DNA from: a candidate division WOR-3 bacterium
Lineage (GTDB): Bacteria > Hydrothermota > Tepidihabitantia > Tepidihabitantales > Tepidihabitantaceae
Assembly: GCA_039801245.1 (NCBI GenBank)
Contig: JBDRUF010000013.1
Location: 1-35,397, forward strand
Direction of reading: 5' to 3'
Length of the DNA: 35,397 bases
In this document: positions 16,073 through 24,070 of the stretch, one piece after another
Layout: every line of letters begins with the position of its first letter
Numbering within the stretch: the stretch's first letter is position 1
Position numbers and translations under genes: made by a program
Notes under the pieces: generated by a model
The model's input: only the letters and a program-made list of their open reading frames with translations
Database searches by the model: none
What the model was told of the DNA's origin: nothing

Positions 16073-17426
16073 CCAGAGCGCAATCAACCGCGGTCTGAAA
16101 ATCTCAATCATTGAAGGCACATTTGCCACCCTTTACACCACCCTTGCCGGCGGTATGTTCCTTGCCGGACTTGCGCTTTATCTTGGTGCCAACTCATTTC
16201 AAATCGCCCTTTTGAGCGCCATCCCCGCCTTAGTGAGCGGTTTCAGTTTTCTTGCCGGTTATCTTGTGCGCCGGGTTGGTGCGCGCAAACCAATAGTTCT
16301 CTGGACCGCGGGACTGGGCAGGACGGTCTATCTCTTGTTTGTCCCCTTCCTCCTCCTTGGCATCAGATTTAAAATAGAACTCTTCCTCTTGGTGGTAATG
16401 CTCTCCAGCGTTCTGATGGCGATTGCCGGCACGGTCTGGACATCCTGGATAAGCGACCTGGTGCCTGAAGAAACAAGAGGAAGGTTTTTCGGTCTGCGCA
16501 ATGCCATCCTCAATGTCAGCGGTGTCTTTGTTGCCTATGCTGCGGGCAGGGGAATGGACTGGTTAAAGGCGTGGGGTCAGGAGGTCTCCGGTTATGCGCT
16601 TGCCTTTACCCTTGCGGTCAGTTTCGGTCTGGTCTCAACCCTTCTTTTAACCCGCCAGCCCGAGCCACACCTGCCCAAAAGACCAGCACCCAGTTTGAAG
16701 GAGATATTCATCGGTCCCTTGCACGAGCCCCAGTTCCGGCGCCTGACCGTCTTCCTTGGGGTCTGGTTTCTCACCGGCACCCTCGCATCGCCATTCTACC
16801 TTGTCCATCTTATCAAAAATTTGCACTTCAGTTTTGCCGCCATCGCCATCTACTCAATGATTGGCGGCGTCATCGGTGTCCTTTTCCAACTCTTCTGGGG
16901 CAGGGTCATTGACCGGTTTGGCTCAAGACCGGTTACGGTCTTCAACTTTGCCCTTGTCGGTCTGATGCCCTTTCTCTGGCTTTTTGCAACACCAAAGTTC
17001 CGCCTGCCCATCTGGATAGATGCGGTTCTTAACGGCACGGTCTGGACCGGTGCCAACCTCGGACTCTGGAACCTCCTCTTGGATTTGGCAGACAACCCGG
17101 TGCGCAAGGAGAGTTACTTTGCCATCTACTCGGTCGTTACCGGCTTGGGTGCATTCATCGCCGCCATCTTTGCCGGCACGGTCGCTCAGCTCCTCTCCCC
17201 CTTTCACCTCACCCTCTTCACCCTTGACTTCTACAACTACGATATAATGTTTCTCCTTGCCGGCATCGCCCGGTTTGCCTCTTTGCCGTTGCTGCTAAAG
17301 GTCCAAGAACCCGGGAGCAAGCCTGTCCGCTACACCATCAGGGTTCTTGGCAACTTTGCCCTCTGGCGCCTGAATGCGGGCAAGGATACCGTCCTTGAGG
17401 CGCTGGGCATAAAATCAAAGGATTGA
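16059..17426 (+). CDS. MFS transporter
   Basis: 455 residues from the ATG at 16059, overlapping lipA by 14 nt. The frame stays open upstream to 15855 only because it shadows lipA. About 12 TM segments: N-terminal half from GTFATLYTTLAGGMFLAGLA, central loop with KRPAPSLKEIF, second half with GGVIGVLFQLFWGRVIDRFG, the second copy of the MFS loop motif (G-x-x-x-D-R-x-G-x-R). LVPEETRGRFFGLRNAI is the equivalent region of the N-terminal half. Substrate not deducible. Last gene before a new promoter and the second Omp28-like selenoprotein gene. Confidence 0.9.
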   Translation: MNGLNQSAINRGLKISIIEGTFATLYTTLAGGMFLAGLALYLGANSFQIALLSAIPALVSGFSFLAGYLVRRVGARKPIVLWTAGLGRTVYLLFVPFLLLGIRFKIELFLLVVMLSSVLMAIAGTVWTSWISDLVPEETRGRFFGLRNAILNVSGVFVAYAAGRGMDWLKAWGQEVSGYALAFTLAVSFGLVSTLLLTRQPEPHLPKRPAPSLKEIFIGPLHEPQFRRLTVFLGVWFLTGTLASPFYLVHLIKNLHFSFAAIAIYSMIGGVIGVLFQLFWGRVIDRFGSRPVTVFNFALVGLMPFLWLFATPKFRLPIWIDAVLNGTVWTGANLGLWNLLLDLADNPVRKESYFAIYSVVTGLGAFIAAIFAGTVAQLLSPFHLTLFTLDFYNYDIMFLLAGIARFASLPLLLKVQEPGSKPVRYTIRVLGNFALWRLNAGKDTVLEALGIKSKD

Positions 17427-17450
17427 CAGGAAAAAAACCCTGGTTAAATT
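17423..17450 (+). promoter_or_regulatory. Promoter of the second Omp28-like selenoprotein gene
   Basis: TTGACA (17423-17428, overlapping the MFS stop), 16-nt spacer, TAAATT (17445-17450). Predicted start near 17457 leaves a short leader containing AAAGGAG before ATG 17472. Confidence 0.45.
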
Positions 17451-17471
17451 TACTATTGAAAGGAGAACCTT

Positions 17472-18485
17472 ATGAAGAAACTGACCGTTTTAACACTCCT
17501 CCTCGCCGCAATGGCGCTTGGTTATCAGCGCGTGGTTGTCTGTGAGGAAGCCTATTCTGAAGGTTGAGGCTCCTGTGCCACAGCCAGCAGTGTGCTGGAC
17601 CAGATTTGCTATGACTATGCCGGCTATGTGGTTGCGGTAGAATGGCATGTCAGTTCATCCTATCCGCTCTACTCTGCCGAGGCAAGGGCAAAATGGCGGA
17701 TGTATCCTCCGCCCTACAACGGCTCCTATGCCACACCCTGGCTCTGGGTTGATGGCAGACAGCGCGGCTACAACTACAACCTCTGGCGCAACTATGTTGC
17801 CAGCCAGATTTCGGTCCCAACCCCGGTCCTGATTACCCTTTCTGGAAATTACGACCCAGCAACCCGCGAAGGTGAAATCAAAGCATTGATTCAGAACGAC
17901 TCCACCGAAGACCTGACCGCCCGTGTCTCGGTTGTTGTTACAGAAGACTCCATCTACTATGCTGCACCCAACGGCGACCCCTGGCACAACCATGTCTGCC
18001 GCGACTACATCCCTGACCAGACCGGAACGGTCCTGACAATCCCTGCCGGTGCTGCTGATTCGGTAATCCTGCCATTTACCATCAACTCCAACTGGAACGA
18101 GGAAAAGTGCAAGATTGTTGTCTATGCCCAGAGCACCGAAATGGTTCCTGCCGACTCATCCTATCCTGCCTATCAGGGCGCTGAGGTGAATATCCTTGAC
18201 CTGGTGGGAATACAGGAGAAAAAAGCGTATAACCTCAAACCGCAACTGCGCATTATTCCTAACCCGGTTCGGACCAAAGCCGAGCTTCTCTTCAACGCCC
18301 AGCCAGGCACACCCTATCAACTCCTCCTCCATTCTCCTGATGGCAGACTCCTGAAAAAATTCTCTGGGATTGCGTCAGGTGAAACCAAACTGCGCATAGA
18401 AAAAAGGCTTAACTCTGGCATCTACCTCTACCGCCTTACCCTCAACCAGTCAACATTCAGCGGCAAACTTATCGTAGCCCAATAA
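17472..18485 (+). CDS. Selenoprotein: Omp28-like protein with UxxC and sorting domain (in-frame TGA 17565-17567)
   Basis: 337 residues if TGA codon 32 is Sec. ATG 17472 has a strong GAAAGGAG site 6-8 nt up. Signal peptide KKLTVLTLLLAAMALG, then RVVVCEEAYSEG-U32-GS-C35-ATASSVLDQICYD, the Omp28 family opening with Sec in place of the first active-site Cys. A cis-Pro follows at residue 89 (YATPWLWVDG), giving a thioredoxin-like fold, then a beta-rich middle. The C-terminal ~80 residues (LRIIPNPVRTKAELLF, then NSGIYLYRLTLNQ) form a Por/T9SS-like sorting domain, so the redox head is probably displayed outside the outer membrane. Calling from the next start (GTG 17592) would lose signal and active site. 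bSECIS candidate 17584-17598; own promoter and terminator. Confidence 0.88.
17584..17598 (+). promoter_or_regulatory. bSECIS candidate 3
   Basis: CCAGCA (17584-17589) pairs perfectly with TGCTGG (17593-17598) around a GTG loop. The loop begins after 22 nt downstream of the TGA (17565-17567) with G first and U second, as in the bSECIS model. A nearer alternative hairpin (CTGT-GCC-ACAG) is too close to the TGA. Confidence 0.75.
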
Positions 18486-18499
18486 CCCAAAACATCATT

Positions 18500-18526
18500 A
18501 AAGGCGGGCAAGATGCCCGCCTTTTT
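18500..18526 (+). terminator. Rho-independent terminator of the selenoprotein region
   Basis: AAAGGCGGGCA (18500-18510), loop AGA, TGCCCGCCTTT (18514-18524) with TTTTTATTA. Perfect 11-bp stem; it closes the 17472-18485 gene and separates it from the convergent methyltransferase. Confidence 0.92.
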
Positions 18527-18560
18527 ATTACTACCAGCACCTCTTCACCGGGCAGAAAAA

Positions 18561-19493
18561 TTATGCCGGTTTCCAGAAGTCTAAGATATATTCAAATGTT
18601 ATGCTAAGTGTTATGTAATTGTTAGGCCAGCCGAAAATTCCTACTTTATTGACAAGGTTTCTTTTGTCCCAGATGATTATGTTGCGGAGTTCGTAGCCAA
18701 CCGACTCCAAAGCATCTATTATATGCTTATGTATTAGTGTCCTTTTATTATTCTGCCAAAGGTCATTGACATTGATCACACAGTGCGCCTTAGGTTTTAG
18801 TAGAGGCAGAATCCCTTTATAAATCTCGGCCAGCGCCTCAACATAGCGCGGCATTTCCATTGTGCCCAAATCACGCGGGTCATCAGAATACTGAAGAACC
18901 TTGAGATAATGCCTTTTCCTTAAATCGCTCCGCAAGCTCTTATTCTTTCTCGGCGTATTTAACATATTGGCGTAAGGGGGGGAGGTTACACAAAGTGCAA
19001 CCGTCCCTTCATCTAAGTATTTGGGAATATCTCGAGCATCAGCACAGATAGCTAACTGTCTTGTAGGTGAATCAAACAGCGTTTTTTTGCTCACCCGCAT
19101 ATTAGCTAGGGAAACATATTTTGGATTCAGGTCGAATCCTACTGCATTTCTTTCTAAATCCTGAGCAGCAACCAACGTTGATCCAGTTCCAACAAATGGA
19201 TCAAGGACAAGTTCACCCCGATGAGTAAATAATTCAATGCATTTGGCAGGCAGTGAAATTGGAAAGGCTGCTGGATGAACCTCCTTATCCCGAATATCTC
19301 GCTTTTCATAATAGCATTCCCAAATTGCCACTTGATGTTTAATCCATTCTTTTGGGGTAAGACAATTTAATTTTCGTGACGGGCAATCGCATATCCGGGT
19401 ATAACCAATTTGTAGCCGCGTAGGGACTAAGGAAATTGTTGCACCTTCCTTAGCCAAAAATTGTGGCTGGTTTTTTGCAGTCTTCTTTTTCAT
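18561..19493 (-). CDS. DNA methyltransferase (N4-cytosine/N6-adenine type) of a type II R-M system
   Basis: 310 residues. SAM-binding motif I is DPFVGTGST (98-106), preceded by a motif-X-like EVHPAAFPISLPAK (71-84), and catalytic motif IV is TSPPY (170-174). SPPY favours N4-cytosine methylation. The order X-I-IV differs from the common beta order (IV before X-I). Its ATG overlaps the endonuclease stop (ATGA, 19490-19493). Base composition is visibly more A/T-rich than flanking genes, suggesting transfer. Given the partner's MvaI/BcnI affinity, the target is probably CCWGG- or CCSGG-like (inference). An N-terminal CDCPSRKLNC block adds unexplained Cys residues. Confidence 0.92.
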   Translation of the reverse strand: MKKKTAKNQPQFLAKEGATISLVPTRLQIGYTRICDCPSRKLNCLTPKEWIKHQVAIWECYYEKRDIRDKEVHPAAFPISLPAKCIELFTHRGELVLDPFVGTGSTLVAAQDLERNAVGFDLNPKYVSLANMRVSKKTLFDSPTRQLAICADARDIPKYLDEGTVALCVTSPPYANMLNTPRKNKSLRSDLRKRHYLKVLQYSDDPRDLGTMEMPRYVEALAEIYKGILPLLKPKAHCVINVNDLWQNNKRTLIHKHIIDALESVGYELRNIIIWDKRNLVNKVGIFGWPNNYITLSITFEYILDFWKPA

Positions 19494-20170
19494 AATTCTT
19501 CTATATAGGAGAAAAGGCGCTCAAGTCTTGATTCTGGAGTGCGAAAGCCAGTTCCGTGATTCCGGGCGCGCGTCCCCTTATCATGCAACCTTAGGTCAAC
19601 AAGAATATTGCCTTGTTCAATTTGGTCTTTAATAATGCTTGGTGAAGTGCCTCGCAACAACCTTGCTCTTGTAAATCTAAACCATTCTTTATCCCCTCGG
19701 ATTTCACTCTGGGCACTCACGAGAATAAGAGCCGGCACCTTTGCCATAAACTGCCGGGCAAGGTCAGTAAGCCGCCATTCTACCACAACGACACCAGATA
19801 TGTGCCTAACCGATATTGCAGCCTCGTCGATATGAAGAAAAAGCCCCGCGCTATTAGGCATCCTGGACATAGTAAAGTAAAGCCCCAATCGTCCATTTTC
19901 ATCAGGCACGCCAAATTTTCTCACTGCATCCAGTTGATTCATTTTCCATGCTCGGCGATTAAAAGTGAATAATGTTATCATAGATGTTGAATCTACTCGA
20001 TGCGTCTTTAATTCTACTTCCCCTAGGTCGGGCAAAGCAATATTATTCTCGGTTAAACCCATAAGTTGTTCAAAGGTATGCCCGACACCTGTTGGTCCTC
20101 GTCTTTTGCTCGGAACCCATCCGAGTTTCTTAATCTCACCAAACCGTTGTCTAAACTCGGCAATAGTCAT
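19490..20170 (-). CDS. MvaI/BcnI-family restriction endonuclease
   Basis: 226 residues. The N-terminal block RRGPTGVGHTFEQLMGL, then PDLGEVELKTHR, matches the MvaI/BcnI family (PF15515). Candidate catalytic residues are Glu34, Asp48, Glu53 and Lys55 (D-x4-E-x-K), nearly the same spacing as recalled for MvaI. These monomeric PD-(D/E)xK enzymes cut CCWGG or CCSGG. First gene of a two-gene unit with the methyltransferase, and both are A/T-rich. The endonuclease lying upstream of its protecting methyltransferase is notable; no controller (C) gene is visible. Weak ribosome site (AAAAAAGAAAAA). Confidence 0.88.
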   Translation of the reverse strand: MTIAEFRQRFGEIKKLGWVPSKRRGPTGVGHTFEQLMGLTENNIALPDLGEVELKTHRVDSTSMITLFTFNRRAWKMNQLDAVRKFGVPDENGRLGLYFTMSRMPNSAGLFLHIDEAAISVRHISGVVVVEWRLTDLARQFMAKVPALILVSAQSEIRGDKEWFRFTRARLLRGTSPSIIKDQIEQGNILVDLRLHDKGTRARNHGTGFRTPESRLERLFSYIEEL

Positions 20171-20188
20171 TTTTTCTTTTTTATCTAT

Positions 20189-20216
20189 ACTATATTTTAA
20201 CCAGTAATTCTGGCAA
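20189..20216 (-). promoter_or_regulatory. Promoter of the R-M operon
   Basis: Minus strand TTGCCA (20216-20211), 16-nt spacer, TATAGT (20194-20189); predicted start near 20182 gives a ~12-nt leader. Confidence 0.5.
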
Positions 20217-20410
20217 AGTCAAAAAATTTGAGTTTGCTTTGGAACATTTAGCCGCTATCTAAAGACATTCTTACAAACCTGTCTCTGGGTATAATTATAT
20301 AACTGTTTGATTTTTAAGGCGATAGAAGAAGGGGGCTCGTCCCCCCCACCCTCCCCTATTTTAGACCGGTCTTTTGACCTGTTTGGGGGTTGGCGTTACA
20401 ATCAGAGTTT
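20217..20410. other. Intergenic region between the R-M operon and the purine gene
   Basis: No gene seen. Contains GGGGG-CTCGT-CCCCC (about 20330-20345) and AGACCGGTCT near 20364, which may help end the minus-strand purine transcript, but neither has a proper T-run on that strand. Confidence 0.4.
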
Positions 20411-21580
20411 TCAGTGATAGAACAGTCTGAGTTTGGTAAAGACCATCACCATCCCGTATTCATCAGCCGCCCGGATGATGCCCTCATCACGGGTTGAGCC
20501 GCCCGGCTGGATGATGTATTTGACATTGCTTTTTGCCGCCCGGTCAATGTTGTCCCGAAACGGGATAAACCCATCCGATGCGAGGCAGATGCCGTCAAAT
20601 TTGGAAAGCCACTCCATCTTCTCCTCAGGGGTGATGGGCTCAGGCTCTTCGGCAAAGTGCCTCTCCCAGATGCGTTTTTCCTCAAGGGAGGCGTTTTCCT
20701 CAAGAAACACATCAACTGCGGTTGCCTTTTCACCCTTGCTTGTCCCTTTCTTGAACTTGAGATTCAAGACCTTGGGATGGAGCCTTAAGAACCACTTGTC
20801 CGCCTTGGCGCAGGCAATCCGCGTGCAGTGAATCCTTGACTGCTGACCGGCGCCAACACCGATAACCTGACCGTCATAGGCAACTGCGACCGAGTTTGAC
20901 TGGGTGTATTTCAGGGCAAGATAGGCGATGAGCAAATCCTGCCGGGCATTTTCCGGAATCGTTTTTTTCACGGTTACCACATCCCCAAGCAGGCTCTCAT
21001 CAATCCGGGCGTTGTTGCGCTCCTGTTCAAGGAAGATTCCAAAGAGCTGCCTTATCTCCATCACCGGCGGCTGCCACTCTGGGTCAATCTCAAGAATTGG
21101 AAACCTCCCTCCCCTTTTAGTTTTTAGAATCTCCAGCGCCTCGGGCTCGTACCCCGGTGCGATGCAGCCGTCAGAAATCTCCTTGGAAAGAAAGAGGGCG
21201 GTGGGCACATCAACCACATCAGAAAACCCTGCCCAGTCCCCAAAGGTTGACATCCTATCAGCCCCGCGTGCCCGGGCATAGGCGCAGGCAAGGGGTGAAA
21301 GCTCCTGGTCAGGTACAAAAAGGGAGCGGGCAAGATCCTTATCGATTGGTTTGGCGATTGCCGCACCTGCCGGGCTGGTGTGCTTGAAACTTGCCGCCGC
21401 GGGCAGACCGGTGAGTTCCTTCAGTTCCTTTACCAGTTGATAGGAGTTTAAGGCGTCAATGATGTTGATGTAACTGGGAGAGTCGTTAAGCACCCTTAGG
21501 GGCAGTTTGCCCTCAGGGACATAGATACGGGCGGTCCGCTGATGCGGATTTGTGCCGTAGCGCAGTTTTATCTCATCCAA
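20411..21580 (-). CDS. Stand-alone AICAR transformylase (PurH C-terminal activity)
   Basis: 389 residues, no IMP cyclohydrolase (MGS-like) domain. The family signatures are RYGTNPHQ at the N-terminus, the catalytic Lys66-His67 in ASFKHTSPAG, ARGADRMSTFGDWAGF, KYTQSNSVAVA, GVGAGQQSRIHCTR, SDGFIPFRDNID and IIQPGGSTRDEGII. Reaction: formyl transfer from 10-formyl-THF to AICAR, giving FAICAR in purine synthesis; an IMP cyclohydrolase must be encoded elsewhere. The start is TTG at 21580 (an in-frame stop lies five codons up), without a ribosome site, at the expected transcription start. Single-gene unit, divergent from the TPR gene. Confidence 0.93.
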   Translation of the reverse strand: MDEIKLRYGTNPHQRTARIYVPEGKLPLRVLNDSPSYINIIDALNSYQLVKELKELTGLPAAASFKHTSPAGAAIAKPIDKDLARSLFVPDQELSPLACAYARARGADRMSTFGDWAGFSDVVDVPTALFLSKEISDGCIAPGYEPEALEILKTKRGGRFPILEIDPEWQPPVMEIRQLFGIFLEQERNNARIDESLLGDVVTVKKTIPENARQDLLIAYLALKYTQSNSVAVAYDGQVIGVGAGQQSRIHCTRIACAKADKWFLRLHPKVLNLKFKKGTSKGEKATAVDVFLEENASLEEKRIWERHFAEEPEPITPEEKMEWLSKFDGICLASDGFIPFRDNIDRAAKSNVKYIIQPGGSTRDEGIIRAADEYGMVMVFTKLRLFYH

Positions 21581-21586
21581 CAGGTA

Positions 21587-21615
21587 AAAATATTAAAAAT
21601 ATCGCCCCTTGTCAA
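21587..21615 (-). promoter_or_regulatory. Promoter of the AICAR transformylase gene; leaderless
   Basis: Minus strand TTGACA (21615-21610), 17-nt spacer, TATTTT (21592-21587). The expected start falls on the TTG start codon at 21580, and there is no Shine-Dalgarno. Confidence 0.55.
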
Positions 21616-21632
21616 AAAGGGCAGGGGCTTTT

Positions 21633-21660
21633 TTGACCGTTGCTAAATTTTTGCTATCTT
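21633..21660 (+). promoter_or_regulatory. Promoter of the TPR-protein operon
   Basis: TTGACC (21633-21638), 16-nt spacer, TATCTT (21655-21660), back-to-back with the minus-strand purine promoter; ATG at 21699. Confidence 0.5.
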
Positions 21661-21698
21661 TATTTAGTCTTGGTTGAAATGGCAATGGCAATCACCTT

Positions 21699-23369
21699 AT
21701 GAGCACAGAGGAAAAGCCTGAAGAGGAACTGGTGCAAGAGGCGCTCGCCGCGGTTGACTTCCTTATTGAGCAGAGCCGGGCGAGGTTTCCTGAGGATCTG
21801 CCCCTCCTGCATCCCGAAAGGCTGAGCGCCTGGCGCAACGGCACAGGTGGCTCCTTCCTGACCGCAACCAAAACCAAAGAGCCCGACAACCCCCTTGCCC
21901 AGACCCTGGAGAGTCACCGCGCCTATGCCGAGGCGCTCCTTCTCCAAGAGCAGTTGCACAAAACCAGTTTTGACATCAATCGCCGCGAGGAGCTCATCCA
22001 GCGCGCCCTGGGCATCCTGCCCGCATCTGCCGCCGCCCGTTTCCTGGAAATCCACCCCTGCACCGTTTTGCTGCCCCGCAACATCGCCGACTCCACTGAA
22101 AAACTGCTCAAGGCGCTGGAACTGGGCACCAGCCTGATAGGTGAGGCATACGCCTTTGCCTACATCATGCTCATCGTTGCCGGGCTCCGCGCCCTTACCG
22201 AATTTGAACAATACGGCAGCAAACTTGACAATATCTTTGAACAGGTATTTGCTGCGCCCGCGGTGACGGAGGTGCTGAGTTTGAGCAACCTCACCGAGAG
22301 CGGTGCCGGTTTTGAGCCCCAGTTCCGCCTCCTCATCGGGGTCAGGGAAAGGCTCTTTGCGCTGAAGCGCTCCCGGCTCGCACCAACCGGCTTTCTTTTG
22401 ACCAGCGTCATTGACGCCTATCTCTCGGACCGACCCAGCGCCGGGAACGCCCTCGGACTGGCGGTTTTTGATACGGTGCTTATTACCCGACTCGGCTTCC
22501 CTGTCCGTTACATCTATAAGGAGGGTGTTATCTTAATTGAGGTGTTGATAACAAACCGTTCGGTTTACTGGGACCCCACAAAACCTGTGCCCCTTAGCTT
22601 TGAGCCGATGTTTACCGGGCAGAGCCTCACCACCACTGACCTGATTGGACTTACCTACGCCTCACTGGCAAGTTACCATTTCTCCCGCGCCGAATGGGAC
22701 AAGGCGATTGCCCACTACCTCCGGGTCCTGGAATTTATCCCTGACTCACCCGAGACCTATGCTAACCTTGCCCTCTGCTACATTCGCAAGAACGAACCGG
22801 ATAGGGCGATAAAGGTTCTTGAAGAGGCAATGGTTTACGCACCTAACTATGCCTCGCTCCCCTATCTCCTTGGCATCGCCCATTCCCAGACCTACCGCTG
22901 GCGCCAGGCGGTTGCCGCCTATAAAAGGGCGCTGACAATCAATCCGGATTTTCCCGAGGCGCTGTTCAACCTGGGCATCGCTTTGGAAAAAATGGGCAGT
23001 TTTGAACAGGCGGTTGCCGCTCTTAAAAAGGCGGTGGAGATCAAACCCGACTACATCCCTGCCTTTCTCGCCCTCGGCAACATCCACCTTGAAGAGAGGC
23101 GGTTTAAGGAGGCAATCACCTGGTATCAAGAGGCGCTGAAATATGACCCCAGGCTTGTTTCTGCCCATTACAATCTGGGGCGCGCCTATTACGAACTGAG
23201 GGATTTGGACAGCGCCATCCACTCCTATCAAGAGGCAATCAAAATTAACCCCAAACATGCCGGTGCCTGGCACAACTTGGGCATCGCCTATCGTGACAAG
23301 GGGCTTAAGGAAAAGGCGGTTGAGGCGCTGGAACAGGCAATCGCCCTCAACCCCACACTCATGCGTTAA
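21699..23369 (+). CDS. TPR protein with N-terminal transglutaminase-like (SirB1-type) region
   Basis: 556 residues. Residues ~60-320 include LTSVIDAYLSDRPSAGNALG, then ITRLGFPVRYIYKEG and NRSVYWDPTKP. This resembles the SirB1/Transglut_core2 domain (R-x-G-x-P then a D near the end), but the catalytic Cys is not evident, so it may be inactive. From ~315 to the end there are about seven TPR units (e.g. AEWDKAIAHYLRVLEFIPDS, then PEALFNLGIALEKMGSFEQA) forming a peptide-binding superhelix. No signal peptide; cytoplasmic. First of a five-gene run (to 28336) with short gaps. Partner unknown. Confidence 0.8.
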   Translation: MSTEEKPEEELVQEALAAVDFLIEQSRARFPEDLPLLHPERLSAWRNGTGGSFLTATKTKEPDNPLAQTLESHRAYAEALLLQEQLHKTSFDINRREELIQRALGILPASAAARFLEIHPCTVLLPRNIADSTEKLLKALELGTSLIGEAYAFAYIMLIVAGLRALTEFEQYGSKLDNIFEQVFAAPAVTEVLSLSNLTESGAGFEPQFRLLIGVRERLFALKRSRLAPTGFLLTSVIDAYLSDRPSAGNALGLAVFDTVLITRLGFPVRYIYKEGVILIEVLITNRSVYWDPTKPVPLSFEPMFTGQSLTTTDLIGLTYASLASYHFSRAEWDKAIAHYLRVLEFIPDSPETYANLALCYIRKNEPDRAIKVLEEAMVYAPNYASLPYLLGIAHSQTYRWRQAVAAYKRALTINPDFPEALFNLGIALEKMGSFEQAVAALKKAVEIKPDYIPAFLALGNIHLEERRFKEAITWYQEALKYDPRLVSAHYNLGRAYYELRDLDSAIHSYQEAIKINPKHAGAWHNLGIAYRDKGLKEKAVEALEQAIALNPTLMR

Positions 23370-23392
23370 GATGGACATCCCAAGGAGGAACT

Positions 23393-24058
23393 ATGCCTGA
23401 ACGGTTGCGTTTTGAGACCTTGCGGTCAATGGAGATCTCATTTAATCGGCTGAGCCCGGGCTTTGGTTGCGGGCTGATGCTCTCCAGCCTGCCCGCGTTT
23501 ACCTCCTCTGACCCCTTAATCACCATTATGAGCAACTACGGCTTTGAGAAAATCTATGCGGACAAAACCGCCCAGAAAATCCTCACCAATTCCGGACTGC
23601 TCAAAACCTTTTACGACAACGCCTTTAAAAACAAGACCCCCTTGCAGCAGAACTTCCGCAGCACCTTTGGCAATCAGGAAATCTTCCTTGTCTTTGACAA
23701 CGCCCTCAAGACCGCCTGGTTCATCGCCGAGCCGCAGAATAAGATTGCACTTGCCAACTACTTTCGGGATGCGGTCTCCTTCCGGCTGAAGAGTGAAGGC
23801 ATCGTTTTGTTTGGCTCCACCAACAGACTAACACCAGTGGGCTGGCAGAACCTTCACGACCTGCTCCAGGAAAAATTTATGCAGAGGCTCGGGCGGATAG
23901 AAAGGGTGGAAATAGCGAACCTCTTGACCGGCGTGCGCTGGGCGCCCCCCACACTCAAAATCGGGGTCACGCTCCTCAATATGAAGGAGTTTAAGGAGAT
24001 CTGGGCAACGGTTGATGCCGCATTAAAGGGGGGTCCTGCCGAGGAAACTCAACGCTGA
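23393..24058 (+). CDS. Protein of unknown function
   Basis: 221 residues, ATG with a perfect AAGGAGG site 5 nt upstream. I recognise no family. Mixed alpha/beta composition, no signal peptide or TM helix, one GFGCG near the N-terminus and a block FRSTFGNQEIFLVFDNAL. It lies 23 nt after the TPR gene and 12 nt before the ThiN-like gene, so the three are probably one transcript and may share a task. Confidence 0.75.
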   Translation: MPERLRFETLRSMEISFNRLSPGFGCGLMLSSLPAFTSSDPLITIMSNYGFEKIYADKTAQKILTNSGLLKTFYDNAFKNKTPLQQNFRSTFGNQEIFLVFDNALKTAWFIAEPQNKIALANYFRDAVSFRLKSEGIVLFGSTNRLTPVGWQNLHDLLQEKFMQRLGRIERVEIANLLTGVRWAPPTLKIGVTLLNMKEFKEIWATVDAALKGGPAEETQR

Positions 24059-24070
24059 CAATTAAATTGA

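Noticed and set aside
17568-17585. Nearer hairpin (CTGT-GCC-ACAG) as the SECIS of the second Omp28-like gene
   Set aside because: Its loop begins only 9 nt from the TGA, outside the usual 16-37 nt window; the 17584-17598 hairpin fits better.
20330-20345. GGGGG-CTCGT-CCCCC hairpin as terminator
   Set aside because: No U-run follows on either strand, so intrinsic termination is not supported.
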